From an uncultured Clostridia bacterium (lineage in GTDB: Bacteria; Bacillota; Clostridia; Oscillospirales; Ruminococcaceae): 46,419 bases of DNA. A program made the translations under genes and the position numbers. A model generated the notes under the pieces. It searched no databases. It saw only the letters and a program-made list of their open reading frames with translations, and was not told the origin of the DNA. The stretch lies in the NCBI GenBank assembly GCA_947627205.1, contig CANQVE010000014.1:1-46419 (forward strand), read 5' to 3'. Of this stretch, positions 1 through 8,800 are shown one piece after another (within the stretch, counting starts at the first letter, position 1; every line of letters starts with the position of its first letter).

Positions 1-75
1 TGTGACAACTTTATTTTAACATATCTCAACCACTTTTTCTATACCTTTTGTCTCACATCTATTGTAACATAACAC
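1..75. repeat. Terminal inverted copy of a repeat, left
   Basis: These 75 bases match the reverse complement of 46343-46417 with two mismatches. Reading outward from the window, both copies run in the same sense and contain a TATAAT-like box close to the edge. The simplest reading is that the window stops inside two copies of one mobile element or other multicopy repeat. No transposase is visible because the repeat body lies outside. The family cannot be named from what is here. Confidence 0.85.
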
Positions 76-103
76 GGGGAATTTTTTTCTTTCAAAAAAA
101 CAC

Positions 104-132
104 TTGACATTCAGGAATAAAAATGCTATAAT
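104..132 (+). promoter_or_regulatory. Strong sigma-A promoter of the left-end transcript
   Basis: TTGACA at 104-109 and TATAAT at 127-132 are separated by exactly 17 bases. Transcription should start near 139. No open reading frame follows for 280 bases, so the first product is an RNA or a leader. Confidence 0.8.
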
Positions 133-138
133 AAAAAT

Positions 139-265
139 ACAATAAAGGTGCAGCATGCTGTGCCTTGGCTTGGTCTTATGATCTGGGCCACCGCAGACGG
201 GGACATTTCCCCGTTTAGAAGTTAGATGTTAGAGGTAAGATGTTAGATTCTTACCTCTTGTTTTT
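139..265 (+). ncRNA. Candidate small structured RNA ahead of ppa
   Basis: The stretch follows a perfect promoter and holds three short hairpins: a CAGCATGCTG core near 151-160, a GGTC/GATC stem near 172-183, and ACGGGGA/TCCCCGT at 197-203 and 208-214. It then runs into a heptad-repeat hairpin, AGAGGTAAG (231-239) pairing with CTTACCTCT (250-258), followed by five T. I do not recognise the family. It lacks the SRP RNA apical motif and there is no coding frame. It could be a stand-alone RNA or a leader. Confidence 0.4.
217..258 (+). repeat. Heptad repeat array, AGARGTW family
   Basis: Four head-to-tail heptamers are visible: AGAAGTT, AGATGTT, AGAGGTA, AGATGTT. They are followed by an inverted partial copy (TTCTTACCTCT) that closes a hairpin. 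Other members of this degenerate 7-base family lie in many gaps of the window. Confidence 0.8.
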
Positions 266-284
266 ATACATTCAGCAAAACTTC

Positions 285-317
285 CCCCCGCTCCCAAAAA
301 GAGCGGGGGAATTTTTT
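285..317 (+). terminator. Intrinsic terminator
   Basis: CCCCCGCTC (285-293) pairs perfectly with GAGCGGGGG (301-309) and is followed by AATTTTTT. It insulates ppa from the upstream transcript. Confidence 0.85.
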
Positions 318-349
318 CTCCCCGGCTGTCGGCGGTAATAAAAAAACCC

Positions 350-378
350 TTGCAAATTCCGTAAAAATATTGTATAAT
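350..378 (+). promoter_or_regulatory. Promoter of ppa-maf-rhomboid operon
   Basis: TTGCAA at 350-355, a 17-base spacer and TATAAT at 373-378 stand about 40 bases before the ppa start. Confidence 0.75.
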
Positions 379-416
379 AAATTCTATAAATAACTATTTT
401 CTGAAAGGACATAATT

Positions 417-992
417 ATGAACGTATGGCACGACATAAATCCGGATAAAATAACACCGAATGATTTCCTTGCTGTCGTTGAGATAGAAAAGGGAAGCAAG
501 AAAAAGTACGAGCTTGACAAGGAAACGGGGCTTATCAGACTTGACCGCATTTTGTACACCTCTACCCACTATCCCGCAAATTACGGCTTTATCCCGCGCA
601 CTCTTGCAGACGACGGCGATCCGCTAGATGTGCTTATTCTCTGCAACGAGCCGATAGATCCGCTGGTGCTTGTAAGGTGCTACCCCATAGGCGTTATTAC
701 AATGATCGACAACGGCAGGAACGACGAGAAAATAATCGCTATTCCCTTTGACGATCCGACCTTTAATTCTTACAGCAAGATAGAAGATCTTCCCCGGCAC
801 ATTTTTGAGGAAATGCGCCACTTCTTCAGCGTATATAAACAGCTTGAAGATAAGGAAACGGCTGTAGATGAAGTTATGGGGCATAACGCGGCTGTCGAGA
901 TAATAAGACAGTGCATTGAAAATTACAACGATATCTATGCCCCGATCCACCCGTTTACCCCCAAGCATAAAACCGAGGGCTTAAAGAAATGA
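417..992 (+). CDS. ppa: Inorganic pyrophosphatase (family I)
   Basis: This cytosolic enzyme hydrolyses pyrophosphate to two phosphates and pulls biosynthetic reactions forward. The 191-residue protein has the family I signature DDGDPLD near residues 65-71, the THYPANYGFIPRT segment before it, and the second acidic set MIDNGRNDEK, which together bind the divalent metals. The length is normal for the family. AAAGGA lies 8 bases before the ATG. It is first in an operon: its TGA overlaps the ATG of maf by four bases. Identification is secure. Confidence 0.95.
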   Translation: MNVWHDINPDKITPNDFLAVVEIEKGSKKKYELDKETGLIRLDRILYTSTHYPANYGFIPRTLADDGDPLDVLILCNEPIDPLVLVRCYPIGVITMIDNGRNDEKIIAIPFDDPTFNSYSKIEDLPRHIFEEMRHFFSVYKQLEDKETAVDEVMGHNAAVEIIRQCIENYNDIYAPIHPFTPKHKTEGLKK

Positions 993-1540
993 TACTTGCA
1001 AGCCAGAGCCCGCGCAGAAAAGAGCTTTTGAGCCTTATAACGGGCGATTTTGAGATAATCCCCGCAAAGGGAGAGGAGCGGCTCCCCGAGGGGATAACTC
1101 CCGAAAATGCCGTGCTTTTGCTTTGCGGACAAAAGGCGGACGAGGTTTTTTCCGCGCATAAAGGACAGCTTATAGTTGCGGCGGATACCGTCGTAGCCGC
1201 AGACGGGAAAATACTCGGAAAGCCGAAAGACGAAGCGGACGCGTTTTATATGCTGAAATTGCTTTCGGGGCGCGTGCACAGCGTTTATACGGGCGTCTGC
1301 ATTATTTTTGAGGACGGCGAAAAAAAGACGTTCGCAGAGCATACCGAAGTTGAGTTTTATCCGCTTTCCGATGAGGAGATACGCGCTTATGCCGCTACGG
1401 GCGAGCCTATGGACAAGGCGGGCGCATACGGCATACAGGGCAAAGGCGCGCTTTTGGTAAAGAGGATAAACGGCGATTATTACAATGTTATGGGCTTGCC
1501 CGTGGCAAGACTTGCTAGAGAGCTGAAAGGAAAGATATGA
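989..1540 (+). CDS. maf: Maf-like nucleoside triphosphate pyrophosphatase
   Basis: Maf proteins hydrolyse non-canonical or modified nucleoside triphosphates to the monophosphate, a house-cleaning role also linked to septum control. The N-terminal ASQSPRRKELL (residues 4-14), AADTVV around 65-70, the K of LGKPKD and the GYGIQGKGA-type segment (here AYGIQGKGALLV near 148-159) followed by GDYYNVMGLP are the family hallmarks in order. At 183 residues it has full length. The start overlaps the ppa stop and the stop overlaps the rhomboid start, so the three are translationally coupled. Confidence 0.93.
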   Translation: MILASQSPRRKELLSLITGDFEIIPAKGEERLPEGITPENAVLLLCGQKADEVFSAHKGQLIVAADTVVAADGKILGKPKDEADAFYMLKLLSGRVHSVYTGVCIIFEDGEKKTFAEHTEVEFYPLSDEEIRAYAATGEPMDKAGAYGIQGKGALLVKRINGDYYNVMGLPVARLARELKGKI

Positions 1541-2115
1541 GTAAACCGAAATTCAGGCTGACGTATAATTCGCCTGTCATTCTTACATTTGCCGCTATAT
1601 GCGCGGTGTCGCTGATTTTAAATTACATAACGGGCGGCGCGTCAAACAATCTGCTTTTTATTTGCTATGGTCACCCGAACTTGCTCGATCCGCTGACTTA
1701 TCTGCGCGTTTTTATGTATGTTTTCGGTCATGCAGGTTTCGCCCATTTTGCGGGGAATATGACAATGCTCCTGCTTGTCGGTCCTATCGCAGAGGAGCGC
1801 TACGGAAGCTGGAATATGTGCATAATGATATTCATAACGGCTGTTGCGGGCGGAATACTCAATATGCTGTTTTTTGACACGGGCATAATCGGCGCTTCGG
1901 GAATAGTTTTCCTGCTGATAATACTAAGCGCGTTTACTAATATGAAAAAAGGCGAGATACCTATAACGCTTATTCTTATCGCGGCAATATATCTCGGGCA
2001 GGAGATATACAGCGGCATAACGGCAAACGACAATGTTTCGCATTTCGGACATCTTTGCGGAGGCGTTTCAGGGCTTGCTTTCGGAACGATCTTTTATAAG
2101 AAAAAATTTTCATGA
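1537..2115 (+). CDS. Rhomboid family intramembrane serine protease
   Basis: The protein cuts transmembrane substrates within the membrane. It has 192 residues and about six hydrophobic segments. HAGFAHFAGNM matches the conserved His/Asn motif of the second core helix. IGASGIVF supplies the GxSG nucleophile and SHFGHLCGG the catalytic His, so the Ser-His dyad is complete. There is no extra soluble domain. The start ATG overlaps the maf stop by four bases. The substrate cannot be inferred. Confidence 0.9.
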   Translation: MSKPKFRLTYNSPVILTFAAICAVSLILNYITGGASNNLLFICYGHPNLLDPLTYLRVFMYVFGHAGFAHFAGNMTMLLLVGPIAEERYGSWNMCIMIFITAVAGGILNMLFFDTGIIGASGIVFLLIILSAFTNMKKGEIPITLILIAAIYLGQEIYSGITANDNVSHFGHLCGGVSGLAFGTIFYKKKFS

Positions 2116-2130
2116 AAATGGGAGGTAATT

Positions 2131-2901
2131 ATGGTAGCACTTGTAACGGGCGCAAGCTCGGGGATAGGCAGAGATATTGCGCGAAGCCTCGCGCGGCACG
2201 GCATAAACGTTATAATAACCGCGCGCAGGCGCGACAGGCTGATGGAGCTTAAAGAAGAACTTGTCCTTAAATACGGGGTGAGGGTAAAGGCGATAACCGC
2301 CGATCTTGCGGACGAAAAACAGGTATTCGGGCTTTATGAAAAGGTAAAGAAGCATAACATTGACATTTTCGTAAACAATGCAGGCTACGGGGTTTTCGGA
2401 GCGTTTACGGACACCGACCTTGAAAGCGAGCTTGATATGCTGGACGTCAATATCCGTGCGTTTCATATACTGTTCAAGCTGTTTCTTAGGGACTTTACAA
2501 AGCGCGATTTCGGGTATATCCTTAACACTTCGAGCATTGCGGGATTTCTTCCCGGACCGTATTTCTCGTCATATTACGCTTCAAAGGGATATATCGTAAG
2601 AATGTCGCAGGCGGTAGAGCAGGAGCTTATTGCCAAAAAGAGTTCGGTTCATCTTTCGGTGCTTTGCCCCGGACCTGTAGAAACGGAGTTCAGCAAGGTA
2701 GCGAAAGTAAAATTCCTTATTCCTCCGGCAAACAGCGCGCAGGTCGCGGAACACGCCGTCCGCGAGATGTTCGGCGGAACGTTCCTTATTTGCGACAATA
2801 TCGCGGCAAAAGCGGCGGTTTATGCCTCGAAACTCATCCCCGACTCGCTGCTGGCATTCGGCGCAGGGCTGTTCCAGAAGCATAGAAAGCAAGACAAGTG
2901 A
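2131..2901 (+). CDS. Short-chain dehydrogenase/reductase (SDR)
   Basis: This is an NAD(P)-dependent oxidoreductase of the classical SDR family. GASSGIG near residues 7-13 is the Rossmann glycine motif; NNAGYG, the catalytic Ser in NTSSIAG and YYASKGY (YxxxK) are all present. An Arg-rich start to the second strand (ITARRRDR) suggests NADP(H) preference. GGGAGG stands 6 bases before the ATG and only 15 bases separate it from the rhomboid gene. The closest general group is the YqjQ/DltE-like reductases; the substrate is unknown. Confidence 0.88.
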   Translation: MVALVTGASSGIGRDIARSLARHGINVIITARRRDRLMELKEELVLKYGVRVKAITADLADEKQVFGLYEKVKKHNIDIFVNNAGYGVFGAFTDTDLESELDMLDVNIRAFHILFKLFLRDFTKRDFGYILNTSSIAGFLPGPYFSSYYASKGYIVRMSQAVEQELIAKKSSVHLSVLCPGPVETEFSKVAKVKFLIPPANSAQVAEHAVREMFGGTFLICDNIAAKAAVYASKLIPDSLLAFGAGLFQKHRKQDK

Positions 2902-2909
2902 TCATCAAG

Positions 2910-2970
2910 AAGAGGTCAGAGCTTTTACGGAAAACCGCTTTTCCGCTTAAACTCCGACCTCTTGCTTCTT
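2910..2970 (+). terminator. Long hairpin after the SDR gene
   Basis: AAGAGGTC (2910-2917) pairs with GACCTCTT (2956-2963). The inner GAG/CTC and GGAAAA/TTTTCC segments extend the stem. The arms resemble the AGAGGT heptad family found elsewhere. The T tract is weak, so the terminator role is probable rather than certain. Confidence 0.6.
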
Positions 2971-3012
2971 ATATCTGACAACGCGGCGTTTTCTGCTTTT
3001 GGAATTTTTATA

Positions 3013-3041
3013 TTGACTATCTCGGAATAAAGTGTTATAAT
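3013..3041 (+). promoter_or_regulatory. Promoter of glmS
   Basis: TTGACT at 3013-3018, 17 bases, TATAAT at 3036-3041. The predicted leader is only about 43 bases, too short for a glmS ribozyme. Confidence 0.8.
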
Positions 3042-3090
3042 GAGATTTATAAGAATATAATAATGCCATAACTAACAGGGGGAAATATAT

Positions 3091-4917
3091 ATGTGCGGAA
3101 TAGTCGGTTATCTCGGAAAACGCGACTGTACCGAGGTGCTTATGGACGGTCTTGAAAAGCTGGAATACAGAGGATATGACAGCGCGGGCATTGCGGTATT
3201 TGAAAACGGCAGTATAAAAACAGTGAAAACGCGCGGCAAACTAAGCTGTATGCGCGAAAAACTTTCCAAAGAGGGCAGTCCCAAAGGTTTCTGCGGGATA
3301 GGTCATACCCGCTGGGCAACTCACGGCGAGCCGTCCGATATAAACTCTCATCCTCATTCAAACGGAAGAGTAACTATCGTCCATAACGGCATTATCGAAA
3401 ACTATACGGAACTAAAAGCCTTTCTCACGGAAAAGGGCTATACTTTCGTGAGCCAGACCGACAGCGAGGTCGCGGCTTGCTTGCTTGACTACTATTATTC
3501 GGAGCGCAACCCTCTTAAAGCTATAACCGAAACAATGAAAGAGCTTGAGGGAAGTTTCGCGCTCGGAATTCTGTTCAAGGATTTTCCCGACAGGGTATAT
3601 GCCGTCAGAAAGCAAAGTCCGCTTATTGTCGGCGAGGGTGAGGGAGAATATTTCATAGCGAGCGATATTCCCGCGTTCTTAAAATATACGAAGAATTATG
3701 TCTTGCTTGAGGACAACGAGATAGTGTGCATGAAATCAAGCGGAACGAGCTATTTTGACGTCCACGGGATACCGATAAAAAAGGAAAAGCAGGTCGCCGA
3801 ATGGGACGTTGAACAGGCGCAAAAATGCGGTTTCCCGCACTTTATGCTGAAAGAGATACACGAACAGCCCGATGTTGTAAACAAAACTCTCGAAGATATA
3901 GTAAAGGACGGAGTACCCGATTTTTCGGAGCGCGGCATTTCCGACGAGCTTTTAAAGAATGTCGGGAGAGTGTTTATAGTTGCCTGCGGAACGGCAATGC
4001 ACGCGGGCATTATCGCAAAGTATGCGATAGAAAAACTTGCGCGTGTGCCCGTTACTGTAGAAGTAGCGAGCGAGTTCCGCTATATGGAGCCGATAGTCGG
4101 AGAAAACGATCTTGTAATACTTATCTCCCAGAGCGGAGAGACTGCCGATACAAAAGCGGGGCTTGAACTTGCAAAAGAAAAAGGAGCGAAAACGCTTGCC
4201 GTTGTAAATGTCAAGTATTCGGCAATTGCGCGCGCGGCGGATATGTGCATACATACCCTTGCAGGTCCCGAAATAGCCGTTGCCAGCACCAAGGCATATA
4301 TGGTGCAGATAACGGTTATGTATCTTTTAGCGTTCAGGTTCGCTTTTGCGAGAGGGAAAATATCGCTTGAAGAGCTTAAAAAGCTGACGGAAGAACTAAT
4401 GCTCTCGCCGAAAGCAATTTCCGACGTTATAGAGCGCAAGGGCGAATGTCAGTTTATAGCTTCGCGCCTTGTAAATGTTGAAAAGCTGTTCTTTATCGGG
4501 CGCGGGTTTGACTATGCCCTGTCGCTCGAGGGCTCGCTGAAGCTGAAAGAAATTACCTATATCCACAGCGAGGCTTATGCCGCGGGCGAGCTTAAACACG
4601 GAACTATTTCGCTTATTGAGGACAATATCCCCGTTATAACGGTTGCGACGCAGGAGAACATTCTTGCCAAAACAATAAGCAACATGGAAGAAGTAAAGGC
4701 TCGCGGCGCGTATATTATCGCGCTTTGCAGAAAGGGCACGGAGTTTTCGGAGAACACTGTTGATCTAAGGTTTGACATTGATACAGAGCTCCCCGATATG
4801 CTTGTACCGCTGCCGACGGTGTGCGCGCTTCAGCTTATCGCTTATTATACAAGCGTACTTCGCGGAAACGATCCCGACAAGCCCCGAAACCTCGCCAAAT
4901 CGGTAACAACGGAGTGA
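3091..4917 (+). CDS. glmS: Glutamine-fructose-6-phosphate aminotransferase
   Basis: GlmS makes glucosamine-6-phosphate from fructose-6-phosphate and glutamine, the entry step to UDP-GlcNAc for peptidoglycan. The start is fixed by the MCGIVGY motif, because Cys2 is the glutaminase nucleophile. TRWATHG and the HNGIIEN segment complete the N-terminal amidotransferase domain. Two SIS sugar isomerase domains follow, with SQSGETADT near 345 and the C-terminal LAKSVTTE tail. The length of 608 residues is standard. A GGGGGA site precedes the ATG. It is transcribed alone from its own promoter. The gene is not preceded by the glmS ribozyme, so control by GlcN6P self-cleavage is not expected here. Confidence 0.97.
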   Translation: MCGIVGYLGKRDCTEVLMDGLEKLEYRGYDSAGIAVFENGSIKTVKTRGKLSCMREKLSKEGSPKGFCGIGHTRWATHGEPSDINSHPHSNGRVTIVHNGIIENYTELKAFLTEKGYTFVSQTDSEVAACLLDYYYSERNPLKAITETMKELEGSFALGILFKDFPDRVYAVRKQSPLIVGEGEGEYFIASDIPAFLKYTKNYVLLEDNEIVCMKSSGTSYFDVHGIPIKKEKQVAEWDVEQAQKCGFPHFMLKEIHEQPDVVNKTLEDIVKDGVPDFSERGISDELLKNVGRVFIVACGTAMHAGIIAKYAIEKLARVPVTVEVASEFRYMEPIVGENDLVILISQSGETADTKAGLELAKEKGAKTLAVVNVKYSAIARAADMCIHTLAGPEIAVASTKAYMVQITVMYLLAFRFAFARGKISLEELKKLTEELMLSPKAISDVIERKGECQFIASRLVNVEKLFFIGRGFDYALSLEGSLKLKEITYIHSEAYAAGELKHGTISLIEDNIPVITVATQENILAKTISNMEEVKARGAYIIALCRKGTEFSENTVDLRFDIDTELPDMLVPLPTVCALQLIAYYTSVLRGNDPDKPRNLAKSVTTE

Positions 4918-5019
4918 CTTGTAAAATGGGCGGAAGCTCGCTCTGACAATGACGATCCTTTCCCGATAGAAAAACGGGCAATGTTAAAGTAACCCCATTT
5001 GTGGGGACGTCATAGGGAT

Positions 5020-5690
5020 ACGATCCCCCGCGAAGTCCGAAATGACCATTTGATCGGTTGTTTCGGACTTTTTGTGTGTCGGGCTTGATTCGCCCAACGC
5101 TGTTGAAATAAACGTCGATCTTCTGTTGGCAGTCGAAAGCCTATAGTGCGTGACAAGTTTCGTGTCGCTTTCGGTGGATTTTATCGGATCGTAACAAAGA
5201 GTAGAAGTTTCCGATGATCCTGTAGACAAAAAATCCGCGAAGTGGATACCTACTGTTCATTATGCCCTATCAACTGTAAACTGCCGGCAAACCTCACGTT
5301 GTTCTATGGGAGCAGTATCTCGGTATACAAACCCGCCTGTATGTGATTACGCCCGAAACAGCTCATATCCTTGACGATAACCGTCTTGACTTCGCCGCTC
5401 TGAACGTCGTTCATCATTTGCTTTAAACTGTCACGCTTGAAAGCAGTTTCCTAAATACCGCCGTCAACGTAAAACCGTGCGTTGAAAAAGCCTTTTTTGT
5501 CGGCGTAAGTCTCGCATTTCAGATGATCCTAATCTTCGTTAAGGTTTTAAAACGGCAAGATACATTTTTCCCGTATCCACCGCAGAAACAAATACCTGAA
5601 AAGAGATCAATTCCCTCAATTTTGGGCGGTCTATGCTTATGTTTGTAAAACTTCTTCACTAGATTGAACTCCTGCTGAGTAACGATAAAA
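5020..5690 (-). pseudogene. Scrambled remains of TnpX-type large serine recombinase(s)
   Basis: Three blocks on the - strand match parts of Tn4451/TnpX-like recombinases. Block 1 (5683-5561) reads like the zinc-ribbon region: FNLVKKF, RRP-like HRPPK, then LFSGICFCGGYGKN, with the second CxxC pair damaged. Block 2 (about 5520-5290) reads like the catalytic domain, with ADKKGFFNARFYVDGGI, a TAG at 5453-5451, then FKRDSLKQMM and VKTVIVKDMSCFGRN; a second TAG follows ILLP. Block 3 (about 5140-5060) reads CQQKIDVYFNSVGRI, like the C-terminal DUF4368 region. The zinc-ribbon block lies ahead of the catalytic block, the wrong order for one gene, so this is either a rearranged gene or the join of two. 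It marks past mobile-element activity. Confidence 0.75.
5033..5075 (+). terminator. Terminator-like hairpin inside the recombinase remnant
   Basis: AAGTCCGAAA (5033-5042) pairs perfectly with TTTCGGACTT (5061-5070) and is followed by TTTG. It could stop read-through from glmS. Confidence 0.55.
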
Positions 5691-5717
5691 TGATATCTGA
5701 AATAGCGCTGTCCTCTA

Positions 5718-5746
5718 TTGACAATCATTAATGATTATGATATAAT
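5718..5746 (+). promoter_or_regulatory. Promoter and palindromic operator of the STAND operon
   Basis: A consensus promoter, TTGACA (5718-5723), 17 bases, TATAAT (5741-5746), drives the two-gene operon. The spacer holds a perfect 14-base palindrome, AATCATTAATGATT, at 5723-5736. A protein bound there would cover both promoter boxes, so it is a good operator candidate. Confidence 0.7.
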
Positions 5747-5813
5747 ACTTATAGTTGTTATAGTTTGATTTGAGGGCGAACACAATACATAATTGTTAAA
5801 TGGAGGTATTATT

Positions 5814-8800
5814 TTGCCTATTAATAATAAACAAATACGAGAGCTGTTTTCTGATATCCGGATCGGAAAAGCAGCTTTGCTACTAGGGCAGGAGTACTTT
5901 AAAATTGATGACGATTATTATAAAATGGTGCTTGATGGACTTGGAATATCATACGAAAAACCTAGTTTAAATGATTTGTGGAAGTCATACGATCCTCCGT
6001 ATGAAAAATTAAAAAAATCCATGATTAATGCTGCAGAGAAGTCTGCTTATAAGCCGTGGCTCAGAACGCTTTTTTCTCTTGGATGGAATATTATTCTTTC
6101 TTCATCAATTAACAATGAGTGGATAAAAAATGGTGTGGGCAAGAATTTTAGTTTAAATATCAAGACACAGGCTGAACTTCCTGAAAATGTGTCTTTTTAT
6201 AAATTATTCAGCAAAAAGCAGCCGCAGTATATTTCGCTTTATTCTGATGAAATGTCGATCCCTGATAAAAACGCTCTTATAAAGCAAAAAAATAAAATTA
6301 CTCTTCTTAATATGATTCGTGATAATATGCTGTCTAGCTATGACGGCCGCTTAGTAGTTGATGGTATCGCTGAGGACGATTGGTTTGATATCAGAAGACT
6401 TGCAGAAAATGCTGACAATTTCCCGTACGGCTGTATTTTCATCTTTGGAATGAATAACGCTAAGCTGGAAAAGGTTTGCCGTGATGAAGACGACTTGGAG
6501 TTACTGCAGGGGTATATCCAAGAAGGCAAGATTATTTTGTGCGATAGCAATCTAAGGAATGTAATAATCGAGAACGGATTGATTACAGAAGATGACGAAG
6601 AAGATGATGATGACCATGAAAACGAGGTTAGAATAAGCCTTGCTAATGATGATTCATTATGGGTGTCCAGAAAAGAATGCAGTCAGTTAAATAGGATCAA
6701 TATCACTTTAATGAGAGATGAGATACTGAGTCGGCTAATATTAACGGATGATAACAAGGAACGATATTTTGCTGACTTTTTACAGCAGCGTGACAAAAAG
6801 GATTGGCGATATTTTGATATATCATATAAAGGTGAAAATATGTCATTCCATGTTGATCGTCAACCTGTCGAAGGAATGCTGATTAGTGCTGTCGCCAAAC
6901 AATTAGGAGCATCTAACAACAGACGTGAGATAATACTTCTCAAGGGGAATTCCAACAGCGGAAAAACTACCTCGCTAAGTTGGTTTGCATGGCACGCTGT
7001 AAAATGCGGTTTCAAAAAGAAGAACGAAAAAAATATTGTGTTATATATAAGCGGCGATCCTTCATATTACGATGATGAATGGCAAGATATCTTGTATGAA
7101 TTTATTAAAAACAGTATAAACAACAAAGTTACTACTAAAGGTGACAGAATTAGAAATGTTATAATTGTTTGGGATAATTACAACAGCAAGAATAAAAAGG
7201 AAGACTATGTCAGCCTATATAATAAACTGAATGAATGTAACACAATTATTATAGGAAGTATTTATTCTTTTGAGTCAATAAACAGCACTGCATCTGTTGT
7301 TCAGGGAGTTGCCTTTAATGAATTAATGCCGTTGCATTCTACGCTTGACGAAGAATCCAAAAAATCGTTTGAAGAATTGTTGAGAACCATTGATGCTGAC
7401 TGGGTATCTAAGGCTCCACTTTCAAAAGACGGCTATTTATTTGAAAAAATTATCAATTTTGCAAAGTTCAAGTATTCTCCTGAATGGGATCAAATCAGAA
7501 TTTCTATGAAAGCAGCACTTTCCAAGGAAGCTGTTCTTTCTGAGGATACGTCCAACAACCTGTTCAGCATTTTTATGAATAAAAATGCTGATGATTTTAC
7601 TGATGTAACTAAAACGATATCTAGACTTGGTATAGGTGCAAAGATTCAGTCCCAATTTATAAATGCAGATAATGATAAACAGAACAAAAACATTCCGTTT
7701 ATTAATTCGATCCGCGAAATGAATCTTATTCTTGCTGTTGCAGGACAGTTCAAAAAAACTGTACGCCTTCCTTTATCTGTTTTGCTTCGGACCATACTTA
7801 AGAAAACTGAGTATAAGGGTGATTACCAGAAACTCAACAGAATACTTCGGAGTGACAGTATGGTTGAATATGATGCCAACACATCTACCGGCAACATACT
7901 TGTTTCATTCAGACATCCCAGTGAGGCTATGGCTTATCTGGAAAGTAACTACGGATCTGATAGAATAGAAGAAGAAGTAAAAGTAGTTGTCAGACTTATA
8001 GAGTGTTGCAATTGGGAAAACTACGAAGAGGCTCAAGCAGTTGTTGCTCTTATTCGTTCATTCGGCTCGAATTCATACGGTAAATATGGTGAAGAAGAGC
8101 AAATTAGACGTGGACATTACAACGTATATTCAAAATATTGGTGGAGAATTGTTGATGAGCTTCGCAGGTACGCTTCAAGTAATGCTGAAGCTATGCTTGT
8201 TGCCGGTCATTTTATAAGAGAACATATTGAATATATTGAACAGAATGAACAGAATCATCCGGAAAATGATTTGGATTGTCTTAAGTATGCTGTTGATTTA
8301 ATGGAAAAATCTGTTGATTCCTGCGGTTCAAAACCTACTCGTTCAAGGCTTTATGGTGAAATATGTCGTAACTTGCTGCAGCAAATTAAAATAATAAAAG
8401 ATATCAATATAATTGAGGAAATTTCTTTCGATTTTGAAGACTATTTTAAATTGGCTGTTGAAAACGGATTGACCTCAAAACGTAGCAATAATAGCATATC
8501 AATGATCCAGCTTCTTGATATATGGCTCAACTATGTATTATATGATATAACAAAGCGAAGCCACCTAATTCCGGATACACTTGAATATATCGACATGTTA
8601 TTCTATAGCGAATCAAATTTAATTGATGATAATGAGGATTACGTCAATGTGATCTCAAATATCAACAGAATATATGAGATCGTAAATGAACAAGAATCTA
8701 ATCTCAAAGAAATATTCAAAGACTCTAAAAATGATTCTTATATTTACTGTATTGCTAAGCAAGTGCTTGTTAAAGTTTATTTTAAGTTTAGGGAAAAGTA

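Larger units (their letters stand above)
4918..5717. other. Non-coding junction between glmS and the island
   Basis: About 800 bases hold no intact gene. The - strand contains separate, stop-interrupted pieces of a large serine recombinase (described in their own entry), plus a hairpin at 5033-5070. The first 100 bases after glmS show nothing recognisable. Confidence 0.75.

Noticed and set aside
139-215. SRP (4.5S/scRNA) RNA at the left end
   Set aside because: The conserved apical GGAAGNNAGCAGC-type loop is missing and the hairpins are local rather than one long helix.
3041-3090. Possible glmS ribozyme before glmS
   Set aside because: The promoter lies 50 bases before the ATG, leaving too little room for the ribozyme of about 150 bases or more, and no pseudoknot core is seen.
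4990-5020. TGTGGGGACG near 4999 as a Tn7-type end behind glmS
   Set aside because: No repeated 22-base TnsB sites, no partner end and no tns genes; the bases also form a local CCCCA/TGGGG hairpin and sit in the recombinase remnant.
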